From Aliiroseovarius sediminis (GTDB taxonomy: Bacteria; Pseudomonadota; Alphaproteobacteria; Rhodobacterales; Rhodobacteraceae), in the NCBI RefSeq assembly GCF_022678485.1, contig NZ_JALBYP010000018.1:62001-126000 (forward strand): a DNA stretch of 64,000 bases. The letters run 5' to 3'. Positions 19,862 to 30,208 of the stretch are shown here, piece by piece; position 1 is the stretch's first letter; every line of letters begins with the position of its first letter. A model generated the notes under the pieces. That model saw nothing but the letters and a program-made list of their open reading frames with translations, made no database searches and was not told the DNA's origin. Both the position numbers and the translations under genes were made by a program.

Positions 19862-21181
19862 CTAGTGCACGATTTCTTCTTCTTTCACGAACATGTTTTC
19901 CCATGCCCTGTCGATCAGTTCGGGCGTCATCTGGGGGGCCATCCCCTCGAAATCGCAGATCGACAGCATCTGGTCGACCAGAAAGACCGGCTGATAGTTG
20001 GCATAGATGTTGTCGATGGTCGGGTATTTGGTTTTGAGCAAATGAACCAGCGCGTCTTGCGACAGCGGCATCCCCTTCTTTTTAGCGACCATGGCAAAGA
20101 TTTTCAGGAACCCTTCCTGATCCGGCCCGTCGATCTTGATCTTGTAGAAGATCCGACGCAGAGCCGCCCTGTCGAAGATCTTGTTTGGATGGAAGTTGGT
20201 CGAGAAGATAACCAGCGTATCGAATGGCACCTCGAATTTCTCGCCCGATTGCAGGGCCAAGATGTCTTTGTTTTCTTCCAGCGGGACGATCCAACGGTTG
20301 ATCAGCGCCTGGGGCGGATCGGCCTGTCGGCCCAAGTCATCAACGATGAACACGCCGCCGGTGGATTTCAACTGCAACGACGCGGTGTAGGTCCGCGCCG
20401 TCGGGTTGTAAACCAGATCCAGCATGTCCAGCGTCAGTTCACCGCCGGTGATCACCGTCGGGCGTTCGCACAGCACATAGCGGCGGTCGTATTTCTTGGA
20501 CACCCTGCGCAGGGCGTTGGGGTCGCCGTCTTCGTCTTCGGCCAGCGTGTGCACGATCGGGTCATAAACGGTGATCACCTGTCCCGAATACTCAATTGCG
20601 CGAGGCACATAAATCTTGTCGCCCAACGCGTCGCGAATACCGTTCGAGATCGAGGATTTTCCGTTGCCCGGCGGTCCATACATCAGGATCGACCGGCCCG
20701 AGCCGACAGCCGGCCCAAGCTGGTCCAGCAGATCGGGTGGCAGGATCAAATGACCCATAGCACCCGTCAACTGCTCGCGCGACATGTGAATGTTTCGGAT
20801 TGACTGGCGTTTGACCTGTTCGGCATAGACCTGCATCGGCACCGGCATCGCGCCGAAATATTCAGATTGCGAGAGCGCATCCAGCGCGCGGGCCTTGCCG
20901 GTGTCGGACAGGCGATATCCCATTTCAGACGATTTAGATCCAGCATGAAGTGTGCCCATCGCCTCGACCAACCCGCCGTCACGGCACATATCAATCAATT
21001 CTTGAACCACGCGGGCGGGCACACACAGGGTGCGTTCCAGATCGCTGATCAGTTCAAGATTGGTGCGAAACATGGTTTTCAGCAAGATGTCCCGCATCAT
21101 CACCAGCGACAATCCGGTTTCCGACAGACTCATCGCGGGTGATGGTGCGATCATGTCCGCGCTATGTATATTCATTGTCAT
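19862..21181 (-). CDS. AAA-family ATPase, function unassigned
   Basis: A 439-residue protein with Walker A GPPGNGKSS at residues 169-177 and Walker B GGVFIVDDLGRQ. Residues 20-100 look like a helical, winged-helix-like region (RVVQELIDMCRDGGLVEA, then MGYRLSDTGKARA). There is no membrane segment. It is monocistronic, with its own terminator, and is divergent from the GT-C-like gene beside the tad locus. I do not recognise a characterised family; a chaperone-like role for the neighbouring pilus or glycosylation genes is only a guess from position. An alternative start is ATG 21175; no clear RBS decides. Confidence 0.75.
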   Translation of the reverse strand: MTMNIHSADMIAPSPAMSLSETGLSLVMMRDILLKTMFRTNLELISDLERTLCVPARVVQELIDMCRDGGLVEAMGTLHAGSKSSEMGYRLSDTGKARALDALSQSEYFGAMPVPMQVYAEQVKRQSIRNIHMSREQLTGAMGHLILPPDLLDQLGPAVGSGRSILMYGPPGNGKSSISNGIRDALGDKIYVPRAIEYSGQVITVYDPIVHTLAEDEDGDPNALRRVSKKYDRRYVLCERPTVITGGELTLDMLDLVYNPTARTYTASLQLKSTGGVFIVDDLGRQADPPQALINRWIVPLEENKDILALQSGEKFEVPFDTLVIFSTNFHPNKIFDRAALRRIFYKIKIDGPDQEGFLKIFAMVAKKKGMPLSQDALVHLLKTKYPTIDNIYANYQPVFLVDQMLSICDFEGMAPQMTPELIDRAWENMFVKEEEIVH

Positions 21182-21297
21182 GCCCGATCATTTGTTGCGG
21201 TTTTCTACAGCCTGGTCAATAAATTGACCAAATAATTACAAAGCTCTGCGAAGCAAAATACTGACGTTTGTCTAGCTACAGAAGAATGAGGGCAGGT

Positions 21298-23049
21298 ATG
21301 AGCACAAATAATGGCAAGTTTTTGGCAGCCTTCATGCTGGGACTTTTGACGCTGTATGCGGTGATGATGTTTGCTAAGGGCGGATTGTTCATTTCCAAGC
21401 ACGAAGGCGACACGTTGCACTTGCTTCAGATGCTTTTACGGATGGAGGATGGTGACTGGCCGCATCTGGATTTTGTCACCCCGATCGGGATCTTCGCTTT
21501 CGCGCCAATCGCTGCTTTCATGAAGGCCGGGTTAGGCGTGGGGCATGCCTTCCATGCAGGACAAATCTTTGTGGCGATTATCTTTTTTCCGGCGGCGTGG
21601 TGGGTGGCTCGGACGCGGTTTGAAGGGGTCTGGGCTTATCTGTTCGGTGCGACGATCCTGATATTCTCGGTCGCGCTGGTTTATGGGGCGGGGGATGACG
21701 CGGTCTCGACCTCGATGCATTATAACCGGTGGGCATGGGCGGCGGCGTTTCTTGCCATCAGCGCGGCGATATTGCCATCGCAAGCGGCGCGCAGCGCGCG
21801 CGGGGACGGGCTGGTAATCGGTCTGGCAATGGCGGTGATGGCGATGATCAAAGTGACCTACTTCGCCGCTTTCCTCGTGCCGATTGTCGTTGCGCTGCTG
21901 GCGCGTGGGGGCGCGCGTACATTGCTGTGGGCGTTTCTGACCGGGTTTGCGGCAGCGGTTCTGGCCACGCTATGGGTTGGCACTCCGTTGATTTGGCTGG
22001 CCTATTTGCGCGACCTTCTAAATGTCGCAGGTTCCGACGTTCGCCCGCAGCCGGGTCACGACCTGAGCTATGTGGTCAGCGCGCCAGCCTATCTTGGCGG
22101 TTCGCTTGTCGCAATTTTGTCGGTGATCTTCCTGCGTCAGGCAGGCCGCATGACCGAAGGGCTGGTTCTGCTTTTGCTTCTGCCGGGCTTTTTCTATGTC
22201 ACGTTTCAGAATTTCGGCAATGACCCGCAATGGCTTTGGTTGCTAGGGCTTTTGCTGATCGCGTTACGCCCGAGCGGTCCGGTGTTCAACGGGTTCGGAT
22301 GGGACCTGCAGAAAGCAATCACGATTTCTGCGGTTGCGGCTTTTGCATTTGCCATGCCAGGTTTTTTGAACCTTGCGGCCAGCCCGGTTCGCCATTTCGC
22401 CACGGATGTCGAACGATATACGCCGCTGATGCCGGGAAGCGGCGTGCATGAAGATTTGCAAACCTTCGCACCTCGCGCCGCGCGCGTCGACGTGCGCCGC
22501 GCTTATGACGGGCCGGGTACGCTTTTTGCCGCGCTGGCGGACAAGGAAGCCCGCGAGGACACGGACGTTACTTTCCAAGGCCGCGATCTGGACTATTGCT
22601 CGCTGGAACTGGGCATGGTCGTCTGGTTCAACGCCGTGGCGCAGGATATCGTCGATTGGGCGGGGCCGGGGGCCAGCTTGTTCTCGGCTGACCTTTTGTC
22701 CAGCTACTGGCTTTATGCTGATCTGGAACCGCTGAAGGGCGGTGCGCCTTGGTATTATGGCGAACTCAGCGGCATTCAGAATGCTGATTATCTTTTGGTG
22801 CCAAGCTGCGCATTGTCTGCAGCAACTCGCAAGAAGATCCTGGACGAAGTGTCTGGGCAGGATTGGATTGACGACGTGACCGAGGTCAGGCGCACGCCTT
22901 ATTACACGCTTTACAGCCTGCCGGGGAAGGCGCCGAAACGGGTCGTGCCGCCGATGCCTGAGGACGATGATGAAGATGTGGCGAAACAGTCAGATCGTAC
23001 CAAGGCTCAACGAACTTACGCGCCCGCCATTGCTGCAATCACAAGATAG
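21298..23049 (+). CDS. Polytopic membrane protein, GT-C glycosyltransferase-like
   Basis: A 583-residue protein with about ten to twelve hydrophobic segments in residues 8-370 and a soluble C-terminal region of about 200 residues. After the first helix comes an acidic loop (HEGDTLHLLQML, then DGDWPHLDFVTPIG at about 45-60), the arrangement seen in GT-C enzymes that use polyprenyl-phosphate sugars and carry catalytic acidic residues in the first periplasmic loop. I infer a periplasmic glycosyltransferase; the family is not named with certainty. The ATG at 21298 follows GAGGGCAGG; ATG 21286 is possible. Its 3' end overlaps the convergent prepilin peptidase gene by 34 bp. It lies at one edge of the tad locus, with an arabinose-donor module at the other. 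Confidence 0.65.
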   Translation: MSTNNGKFLAAFMLGLLTLYAVMMFAKGGLFISKHEGDTLHLLQMLLRMEDGDWPHLDFVTPIGIFAFAPIAAFMKAGLGVGHAFHAGQIFVAIIFFPAAWWVARTRFEGVWAYLFGATILIFSVALVYGAGDDAVSTSMHYNRWAWAAAFLAISAAILPSQAARSARGDGLVIGLAMAVMAMIKVTYFAAFLVPIVVALLARGGARTLLWAFLTGFAAAVLATLWVGTPLIWLAYLRDLLNVAGSDVRPQPGHDLSYVVSAPAYLGGSLVAILSVIFLRQAGRMTEGLVLLLLLPGFFYVTFQNFGNDPQWLWLLGLLLIALRPSGPVFNGFGWDLQKAITISAVAAFAFAMPGFLNLAASPVRHFATDVERYTPLMPGSGVHEDLQTFAPRAARVDVRRAYDGPGTLFAALADKEAREDTDVTFQGRDLDYCSLELGMVVWFNAVAQDIVDWAGPGASLFSADLLSSYWLYADLEPLKGGAPWYYGELSGIQNADYLLVPSCALSAATRKKILDEVSGQDWIDDVTEVRRTPYYTLYSLPGKAPKRVVPPMPEDDDEDVAKQSDRTKAQRTYAPAIAAITR

Positions 23050-23516
23050 GTGATCAAGGTCGCCCCGAGGCTCAGTCCCATCGGATAATCTCGCCGGGTC
23101 CAGCTTTCCCAGCCCGGTGCGGCGGCGCGCACCCAACTGATATTGCGCGCAACCCTGTGCAGGATGAACCCGGCGACAGTCATCACTGCAAGGATCATCA
23201 ACAAAAGCATGGCGTCCGGCAGGGCGATCAAAGGCGCCATCGCGGCGGCGAATTTCGCGTCCCCCGCGCCCAACATCCGAGCCAAGTTCATCACAAACCC
23301 GATCACCATAATCACCACCAGATGAACCCAGCGCCATAGATATTCCTGAAGCTCAAATGCAAACAGGCCGATCACGGCGAAAACGATGATCAGCGCCATG
23401 ACGGCTTTGTTGGGAATTTTCATGCGCGACAGATCGGACCAGGCGGCCCACAGCGCAATCGGCACTGCGAAGGGCAGAAAAAGCAGGGCGGCCCCACTTG
23501 TCATGGCCGTATTCAT
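23016..23516 (-). CDS. cpaA: Prepilin peptidase CpaA/TadV (A24 family)
   Basis: A 166-residue membrane protein with the two catalytic aspartates of A24 peptidases: AAWSDLSRMKIPN near residue 28 and GAGDAKF near residue 83. It lacks the methyltransferase domain of PilD, as expected for the short TadV/CpaA class that cleaves Flp pilin leaders. It is the last gene of the minus-strand tad cluster and follows two TPR lipoprotein genes. Its end overlaps the opposite-strand GT-C-like gene. Confidence 0.9.
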   Translation of the reverse strand: MNTAMTSGAALLFLPFAVPIALWAAWSDLSRMKIPNKAVMALIIVFAVIGLFAFELQEYLWRWVHLVVIMVIGFVMNLARMLGAGDAKFAAAMAPLIALPDAMLLLMILAVMTVAGFILHRVARNISWVRAAAPGWESWTRRDYPMGLSLGATLITYLVIAAMAGA

Positions 23517-23523
23517 GCGCTGA

Positions 23524-24390
23524 TCACCCGTTCGAGACGTTGTTTTCCAACGCTTCCAAGGCGCGGGTTGCGGCCTCGAAGTGCTGTGGATGGGTGTCGA
23601 TGGCTTCCTGCAACAGCCCTTTTCCGGTTGTCACATCGCCCTGCTTTATTGCAGCCAAGGCCAGCGTGTGCAGAAGTTGCGCGCGTTCGACCTGTGTCAT
23701 CTGGATGACCGGCATGTCGTATTTCCGCTGTGCGCCGCGTGCCAGAACAAGGTTGTTTTTTGCGGTGAACAGCTTGTTGTCATAGCTCAGTGCTTGCGAG
23801 AATAACTTCTCAGCGCCTTGGAAATCGGCGCGCGTCAACTTGGAATAGCCCCAGTTATTCAAAACCGAACCAGGGTTGGTGGTCAGGCCCACCGCGGTTT
23901 CGTAAAAGCTGTCGGCTTTTTTCCATTCTTTGTTGCTGTCGGCGATCATCGCCTCTAGCCGATAGCGGCGATAAGTCTCGTGGGTGGGCGGTACGTTGTC
24001 CAGCACGACTTCGGCCTCGTCCCAGTCGCCCGCGCGAATTAGCGCATCGGCCAGATTGACGCGGTCAACTTGCGTGCCTTCGGAACTGGCCACCACAGCT
24101 TTCCACACCGGCACAGCTTCGGCGGGGCGTTTGGCGCGGATCAGCGATTGCGCCAGACCTCGTTTCAGGTCGATCCGATTGGGTTGCGACTGGGTCGAGC
24201 GTTTGAAATAGGCGACCGCCTCTTCAGGGTCGCCCACGGTCAGCATGATATCGTTCAGGTTGCTTTCGTCGATGACGTTGACATCGGCAAGCGCGCGTTC
24301 GACGTCTTCACTGCCTGATTTCCCCTTGTCACAAGCGGACAGGGCCAAGGCGCTGCCAAGGCAGAGCGTCACAAAAATGGAATGGCGCAT
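23524..24390 (-). CDS. tadD: TPR lipoprotein TadD-like
   Basis: A 288-residue lipoprotein with lipobox LSAC (Cys at residue 20) and a run of TPR-like helical repeats over about residues 50-280 (for example DPEEAVAYFKRSTQSQPN and NNWGYSKLTRADFQGAEKLFSQAL). TadD proteins act as assembly or pilotin-like factors in Flp pilus biogenesis. The gene lies between a second TPR lipoprotein gene and cpaA, 7 bp from the latter. Assignment is by repeat type and position. Confidence 0.8.
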   Translation of the reverse strand: MRHSIFVTLCLGSALALSACDKGKSGSEDVERALADVNVIDESNLNDIMLTVGDPEEAVAYFKRSTQSQPNRIDLKRGLAQSLIRAKRPAEAVPVWKAVVASSEGTQVDRVNLADALIRAGDWDEAEVVLDNVPPTHETYRRYRLEAMIADSNKEWKKADSFYETAVGLTTNPGSVLNNWGYSKLTRADFQGAEKLFSQALSYDNKLFTAKNNLVLARGAQRKYDMPVIQMTQVERAQLLHTLALAAIKQGDVTTGKGLLQEAIDTHPQHFEAATRALEALENNVSNG

Positions 24391-24421
24391 GTTTGCGTCC
24401 TTTTACTGCTCGTGTCTTCGC

Positions 24422-25042
24422 TTAGATTTGCGACAGAAGCAGGTAATCCCCCGTCCCCCGCCGAACCAGCGCGAATGTATCATTATGCTGCTGATCATAG
24501 TCGGGATTTTCTTTTTTTGCGAGCGCCAAGCGCAAATTCTCGCGAATCCGGGCAGATTGGCCACGATCAAGGCCAAACGCGATCTGAAAGACACGCGCCG
24601 CTTCGCCTGTTTGGTTGGTTTCCATCAGCACAACACCCAGGTTGTTCCATGCCGGCACGAAACTCCCATCCTTTTCGGTGGCCTGGCGCAGAATGCGTTC
24701 AGCCTGGCCAAGCCGGCCCAGCTGCAGATTAGCCGATCCGATGGCGGACAGAACATCCACGGTGATCCCTTGTTCGCCTGCCGCCCGAAGATAGGATTTC
24801 AACGCCAGTTCATGTTCGCCTGCCGCCGTCAGCCGGTGTCCTACGGTCAGCCCATCGACGGCGTCCTCACCGCGTTTCATGCCGCGTGGGGCATAGGGGC
24901 TGTCGTTTTTAGCGAAGGGGCTGGACCCAGGTGCGCAGGCAGACAAGATACAGGCCCCAATCGCGCCTAGAAGGGCGCGGCGGTGACAGGCAAGCGGTTT
25001 TGGTTGGGACGGCAGCGGGGTGGACGGGCGGCGCGTGGTCAA
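24422..25042 (-). CDS. Second TPR lipoprotein of the tad locus
   Basis: A 206-residue protein with an extended basic N-terminus (about 20 residues), a hydrophobic stretch and a lipobox LSAC (Cys near 36), then TPR-like helices (HELALKSYLRAAGEQGITVDVLSAIG, then FVPAWNNLGVVLMETNQTGEAARVF). It is a shorter TadD relative. Rhodobacterales tad loci usually carry two such genes after tadC. The basic N-terminus may indicate an upstream start choice; a later start is possible. Confidence 0.75.
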   Translation of the reverse strand: MTTRRPSTPLPSQPKPLACHRRALLGAIGACILSACAPGSSPFAKNDSPYAPRGMKRGEDAVDGLTVGHRLTAAGEHELALKSYLRAAGEQGITVDVLSAIGSANLQLGRLGQAERILRQATEKDGSFVPAWNNLGVVLMETNQTGEAARVFQIAFGLDRGQSARIRENLRLALAKKENPDYDQQHNDTFALVRRGTGDYLLLSQI

Positions 25043-25072
25043 AAAGCTCTCCTTCGCTCGGCCCGGGTTGCG

Positions 25073-26047
25073 TCAGAAACGTATCGTTTTGAGGGTCAGA
25101 TAGATGTCATAGATCGACGGGCCGATCAGAATAATCAATAGCGGCGGAACGGTCAGCATCATAGTGGCAAGTGTCATCTTGGTGGGCAAAGTGTTTGCCT
25201 TTTCTTCCGCGCGCATGACGCGTTTATCGCGCATCTCGCCTGCGTAGACGCGCAACGCATCCGCGATCGAGGTGCCGAAGCTTGCCGATTGGATCATCAC
25301 GGTCACGAAGCTTGCCACGTCAGACACGCCTGAGCGTTCGGAAAGGTCGCGCAGCACCTGAACGCGGTCCTTACCTGCCTTCATCTCGTTCGATACGATC
25401 GAAAATTCGTCCGCCAGCGCGGGGTAAGAGGGCCGGATTTCCTTGGACACGCGCAAGATCGACTGGTCCAGGGATTGTCCTGCCTCGACGCAGGTCAACA
25501 TCATGTCCAGCGCGTCGGGAAAGCCGTTGGTGATTTCCTCTTTGCGGGTTTCAACGCGGCGCGTCACCCAGTATTTCGGCAACATATATCCCGCGACACC
25601 GGGGATCAAAATCCACAGCATACGCGCGGTCGTGGTCAGTTCCTGACCATTGGCGGTCTTGAGGATGGTCAGGAACACGCCGAAGATCAGCAGCCCGATG
25701 CCAAGGGCAAACTGGGCAAAGTGGAAGGTGCGCACCGCGTTCTTGCCTGGATATCCCGCTTGCAACAATTTCAGTTGCACGGCTGAATATTCATCAGCGT
25801 CTTGAGGTTCAAGAAAGGCCGAGTATTTCTCAAGCTTGTCAGATCCCGAGGCGATGCGCAGGTCGATTTTCTGCCCGTCCTGCGCCCCACGTTCACGGGC
25901 CTTGCGCAGCTTGTCCAGTGGATCGACATTGCGCTTCAACATGAAGGGCAGCGCGACGACGATCAGCACGATGCCAACCGCGCCAACGGCCAGAAGCGGG
26001 CCGGCGGGGCCAAGAAGGTCGGTCAGGATTGCTTGGAACTGTTCCAT
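25073..26047 (-). CDS. tadC: Flp pilus assembly inner-membrane protein TadC
   Basis: A 324-residue type II secretion F-domain protein. It has an N-terminal helix (about 15-40), central helices, the T2SSF core (FPDALDMMLTCVEAGQSLDQSILRVSKEIRP) and a C-terminal helix (LATMMLTVPPLLIILIGPSIYDI). TadB and TadC form the inner-membrane platform for the CpaF ATPase. The ATG at 26047 is preferred over the upstream-extended frame to 26119, which would run into tadB. It follows tadB by 13 bp. Confidence 0.92.
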   Translation of the reverse strand: MEQFQAILTDLLGPAGPLLAVGAVGIVLIVVALPFMLKRNVDPLDKLRKARERGAQDGQKIDLRIASGSDKLEKYSAFLEPQDADEYSAVQLKLLQAGYPGKNAVRTFHFAQFALGIGLLIFGVFLTILKTANGQELTTTARMLWILIPGVAGYMLPKYWVTRRVETRKEEITNGFPDALDMMLTCVEAGQSLDQSILRVSKEIRPSYPALADEFSIVSNEMKAGKDRVQVLRDLSERSGVSDVASFVTVMIQSASFGTSIADALRVYAGEMRDKRVMRAEEKANTLPTKMTLATMMLTVPPLLIILIGPSIYDIYLTLKTIRF

Positions 26048-26060
26048 GGGGAAACCTCTG

Positions 26061-27029
26061 TCACACCTTGATATTGACCAGCATCCGCATGACGAACATG
26101 TTCGCCACAAGGAAGCCACCCACGATCAGACACGCCGGGATAAAATAGGGCGTGTCGCGCACCTTGTCATAATAATTGGGCTGGATCAGGTTGATCATGA
26201 TCAGCGCCAGAACGGGGAAACCGGACAGGAAATTGCCGGACCATTTCGCCTCGGCAGTGATGGCTTTGACGCGGCGGAACAGCTTGAAGCGCGACCGGAT
26301 CACTTTGGCCAGACCGTCCAGAATTTCGGCCAGGTTGCCGCCAGAGGTCTGCTGGATGATCACCGCGACGGCAAGAAAGCGCATATCCTGATTGTCGAGG
26401 CGTTCGGCCATGGCCGCCAATGCCTCGCCCACGTCACGGCCATAGGCGCTTTCGTCCGCGATCAACCCCATTTCGGTGCCCAACGGATCGGGCACTTCCT
26501 TGGCCACGATCTGCACAGCGGAGGAGAACGGGTGGCCCACGCGCAAGCTGCGCACCATCAATTCGACCGCGTCAGGCAGTTGTTCCTCGATCATCGCAGA
26601 GCGTTTCTTGGCCTTGTTGTTGACCCAGATATAGACCCCACCAACGCCCATTACGACCGCAAGCCCGGCGCGCACAGGCAGCGACGCGGCTGTGGCCACG
26701 CCCAGTCCGACAAAGGCAAATACCGTCAGAAGCGCCATGATCATCACAAGTTGGGTGGGGGTAAAGGCAATCGCCGCTTTTTGCGCCTTGTTGGCCAACA
26801 GCGAATAGAAGGGGATCCCTTGCGCCTTGACGTGCTGGCCCATCTCTTTGCGGAGTTTTTCCAGAACTTCTTCGCGCGCCGCACCTTTTTCCAGCATGTC
26901 CAGCCGCCGATTGATGCGGTTGTTCAGGCTGATCGACTTGCCGAAAACAGTCAGATAGATGCCTTCGACCAGCAACAAAACGGCCAGAAAAATCAGGCCA
27001 TACAGAATTGGCTCGATGGAAATGGTCAT
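26061..27029 (-). CDS. tadB: Flp pilus assembly inner-membrane protein TadB
   Basis: A 322-residue protein with an N-terminal helix (about 8-28), two central helices (about 88-130) and a T2SSF domain (LPDAVELMVRSLRVGHPFSSAVQIVAKEVPDP) followed by C-terminal helices. It is the platform partner of TadC. The start is 2 bp after the cpaF stop codon, so translation is coupled. Order cpaE-cpaF-tadB-tadC matches Caulobacter and other alphaproteobacteria. Confidence 0.93.
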   Translation of the reverse strand: MTISIEPILYGLIFLAVLLLVEGIYLTVFGKSISLNNRINRRLDMLEKGAAREEVLEKLRKEMGQHVKAQGIPFYSLLANKAQKAAIAFTPTQLVMIMALLTVFAFVGLGVATAASLPVRAGLAVVMGVGGVYIWVNNKAKKRSAMIEEQLPDAVELMVRSLRVGHPFSSAVQIVAKEVPDPLGTEMGLIADESAYGRDVGEALAAMAERLDNQDMRFLAVAVIIQQTSGGNLAEILDGLAKVIRSRFKLFRRVKAITAEAKWSGNFLSGFPVLALIMINLIQPNYYDKVRDTPYFIPACLIVGGFLVANMFVMRMLVNIKV

Positions 27030-27031
27030 GC

Positions 27032-28504
<1,473 letters not shown>

Positions 28505-28517
28505 GGCGTCTCCGGGG

Positions 28518-29789
28518 TCAATTGGCTGTGGCTTCGACCTTGTTCAGGTCGTGGACCGATTTTGCCAGTTTTTGAATTTCCTTGCGCAGCGGGTTCTTCG
28601 CGGCGGCGTTAGATAAGGGCATGCCGTGATCACAGGCCTGCGTGACCGGCCTGCCGCCATCGGGCAAATGCAGTTCGATCGCGATATCAAGGCTTTCTGC
28701 CAAACGCTTCACCCGCGATTTCCCCGACATATCGGTAAATTTGGGAGCCCGGTTCAGCACATAGCGCAGCTTTTCGACCGGCAGTTCTTCGGATTTCAGC
28801 GCCTTGATCATCCGCAGCGTATTCTGCGCCGAGCGTAGATCAAGTTCCAGGGTCGCGAAATAGACATGGGATGCATGAAGCACGGTTTCTGTCCATTGTG
28901 CGACGGTGCTGGGCATGTCGATAATCACATAGTCGAAGTTACGGCGAGCCATTTCGATAATGCGGTCCATATCCTCGCTGCTGATGATGTCCAGCGGCAG
29001 CATGTCGGGCGGGGCGGTCATAACATGCAGATCGTCGCCGAAGCTGACCAGCGCCTGCGCAAATGTATCATGGTCCATAACATCGGTGTCCGAGAGCAAC
29101 TCAAACACCGCATCACGGCGCGGCAGATCCAGATAGGTAGCCACCGAGCCGAACTGCAGCCCGAAATCCAAAAGACAGACACGCGGTTGTGTCGTCGTCT
29201 GTTTTTTCTTTTTAGGCTTGTCCAGTTGGCTGAGTTCCCATGCCAAGTTCACCGCAAGGGTGGTGGCCCCTGTGCCGCCGGCCATCGGTTGAACCGCCAG
29301 AATGACCGCTTCACGATCACCGTCAGGCTTCAGCGCTGGACCTTGTGCGTTCGGGTCAAGCTGGATGGGCGCCTCAGGTTCGGGCGCGCGAAGGCGTTCA
29401 ATCGCATCATGCAACGCACCTTCTGGAAGAGGGTAGGGGACGAATTCCTCGGCCCCCAGCTTCAACAGTTGGTGCAGCGCGATTGGGCTGACCTCTTCCG
29501 CGATGACGACGACCTTGATCCCCTTTTCGCGGGCCGCGCGGATCACGCTTGCGACTTTTGACAGATTCGATTCGTCCTGGTCATCCATCGCGATCGCGAC
29601 GAATTCCAATGCGTCAGAGTCCGGCTGGGTGAAAAAGGCAAGCGCATCCGAGAACGAAAGATCGCCCCAGGCCTCGCCAAGCTCGGCTTCCATATCCTCG
29701 ATCAACAGATCAAAGTTCTGAACGTCTCGTGCAATCGTGCAAGCGACGATCGGTTCTGGTTCAGTGTGTAGCGCAACATTGCTACTCAT
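28518..29789 (-). CDS. cpaE: Flp pilus localisation protein CpaE/TadZ (MinD-like)
   Basis: A 423-residue protein with an N-terminal receiver-like domain (about 10-125) and a MinD/ParA-like ATPase domain (about 165-400). The P-loop reads GGTGATTLAVNLAWEL: the two lysines of the canonical KGGVGKTT deviant Walker A are absent. CLLDFGLQFGSVATYLDL and DYVIIDMP correspond to the switch and Walker B regions. TadZ/CpaE places the pilus machine, often at a pole. It heads the cpaE-cpaF-tadBC group behind a gap of about 370 bp and a terminator, so it probably has its own promoter. Confidence 0.92.
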   Translation of the reverse strand: MSSNVALHTEPEPIVACTIARDVQNFDLLIEDMEAELGEAWGDLSFSDALAFFTQPDSDALEFVAIAMDDQDESNLSKVASVIRAAREKGIKVVVIAEEVSPIALHQLLKLGAEEFVPYPLPEGALHDAIERLRAPEPEAPIQLDPNAQGPALKPDGDREAVILAVQPMAGGTGATTLAVNLAWELSQLDKPKKKKQTTTQPRVCLLDFGLQFGSVATYLDLPRRDAVFELLSDTDVMDHDTFAQALVSFGDDLHVMTAPPDMLPLDIISSEDMDRIIEMARRNFDYVIIDMPSTVAQWTETVLHASHVYFATLELDLRSAQNTLRMIKALKSEELPVEKLRYVLNRAPKFTDMSGKSRVKRLAESLDIAIELHLPDGGRPVTQACDHGMPLSNAAAKNPLRKEIQKLAKSVHDLNKVEATAN

Positions 29790-30158
29790 CGTTATATCCC
29801 CTCCAGTTAGAGCCCGCTCCCAGGCATTCTGCCATCGGCCGTTATCCCCACGAGGCGTGCGTGAGTCGGAATTTACACGCGGACTGCTCGGAATTGTTTA
29901 AAGAGATGTCAGTAAATCTGGGCAACATTGCGGCTGAAACGGCCAAATTATTCGTCCATTTGGAACGATCTCGGGGAAATAATGCGTCTGTTTCCCCCAA
30001 GAGAACGTTAGGTCTGACAACAGGCCCTGCCGCCAATCGCGCGATTCTTGCAAGAAAACCGCATGATTATAATGGCTTCGGTCGCAACCGGTGCCGCCCT
30101 TGGCCGTGCCTGCCTTTCAAGATTGCGGCAAAACTATGATGCTTCAGCAGTGTGTTAC
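29790..30158 (-). promoter_or_regulatory. Non-coding region upstream of cpaE
   Basis: About 370 bp without a supported gene between the terminator of the OmpA-like gene and cpaE. It must hold the promoter for the cpaE-cpaA transcript if the terminator at 30159-30192 is efficient. Short frames here lack RBS and family resemblance. I could not fix -35 and -10 elements. Confidence 0.45.
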
Positions 30159-30192
30159 AAAAAGGCGCGATCCGTGCCGCGCCTTTGTTGTT
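30159..30192. terminator. Bidirectional terminator after the OmpA-like gene
   Basis: Perfect stem AAAGGCGCG (30161-30169) with CGCGCCTTT (30178-30186). On the minus strand it is followed by TTG after a T-run, 23 bp after the OmpA-like gene stop; on the plus strand by GTTGTTTTT. It splits the tad locus into two transcripts. Confidence 0.75.
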
Positions 30193-30208
30193 TTTATATT
30201 GGTCAGCT

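Noticed and set aside
29842-30036. A 64-codon minus-strand frame upstream of cpaE
   Set aside because: No RBS, no known motif, and it occupies the expected promoter region.
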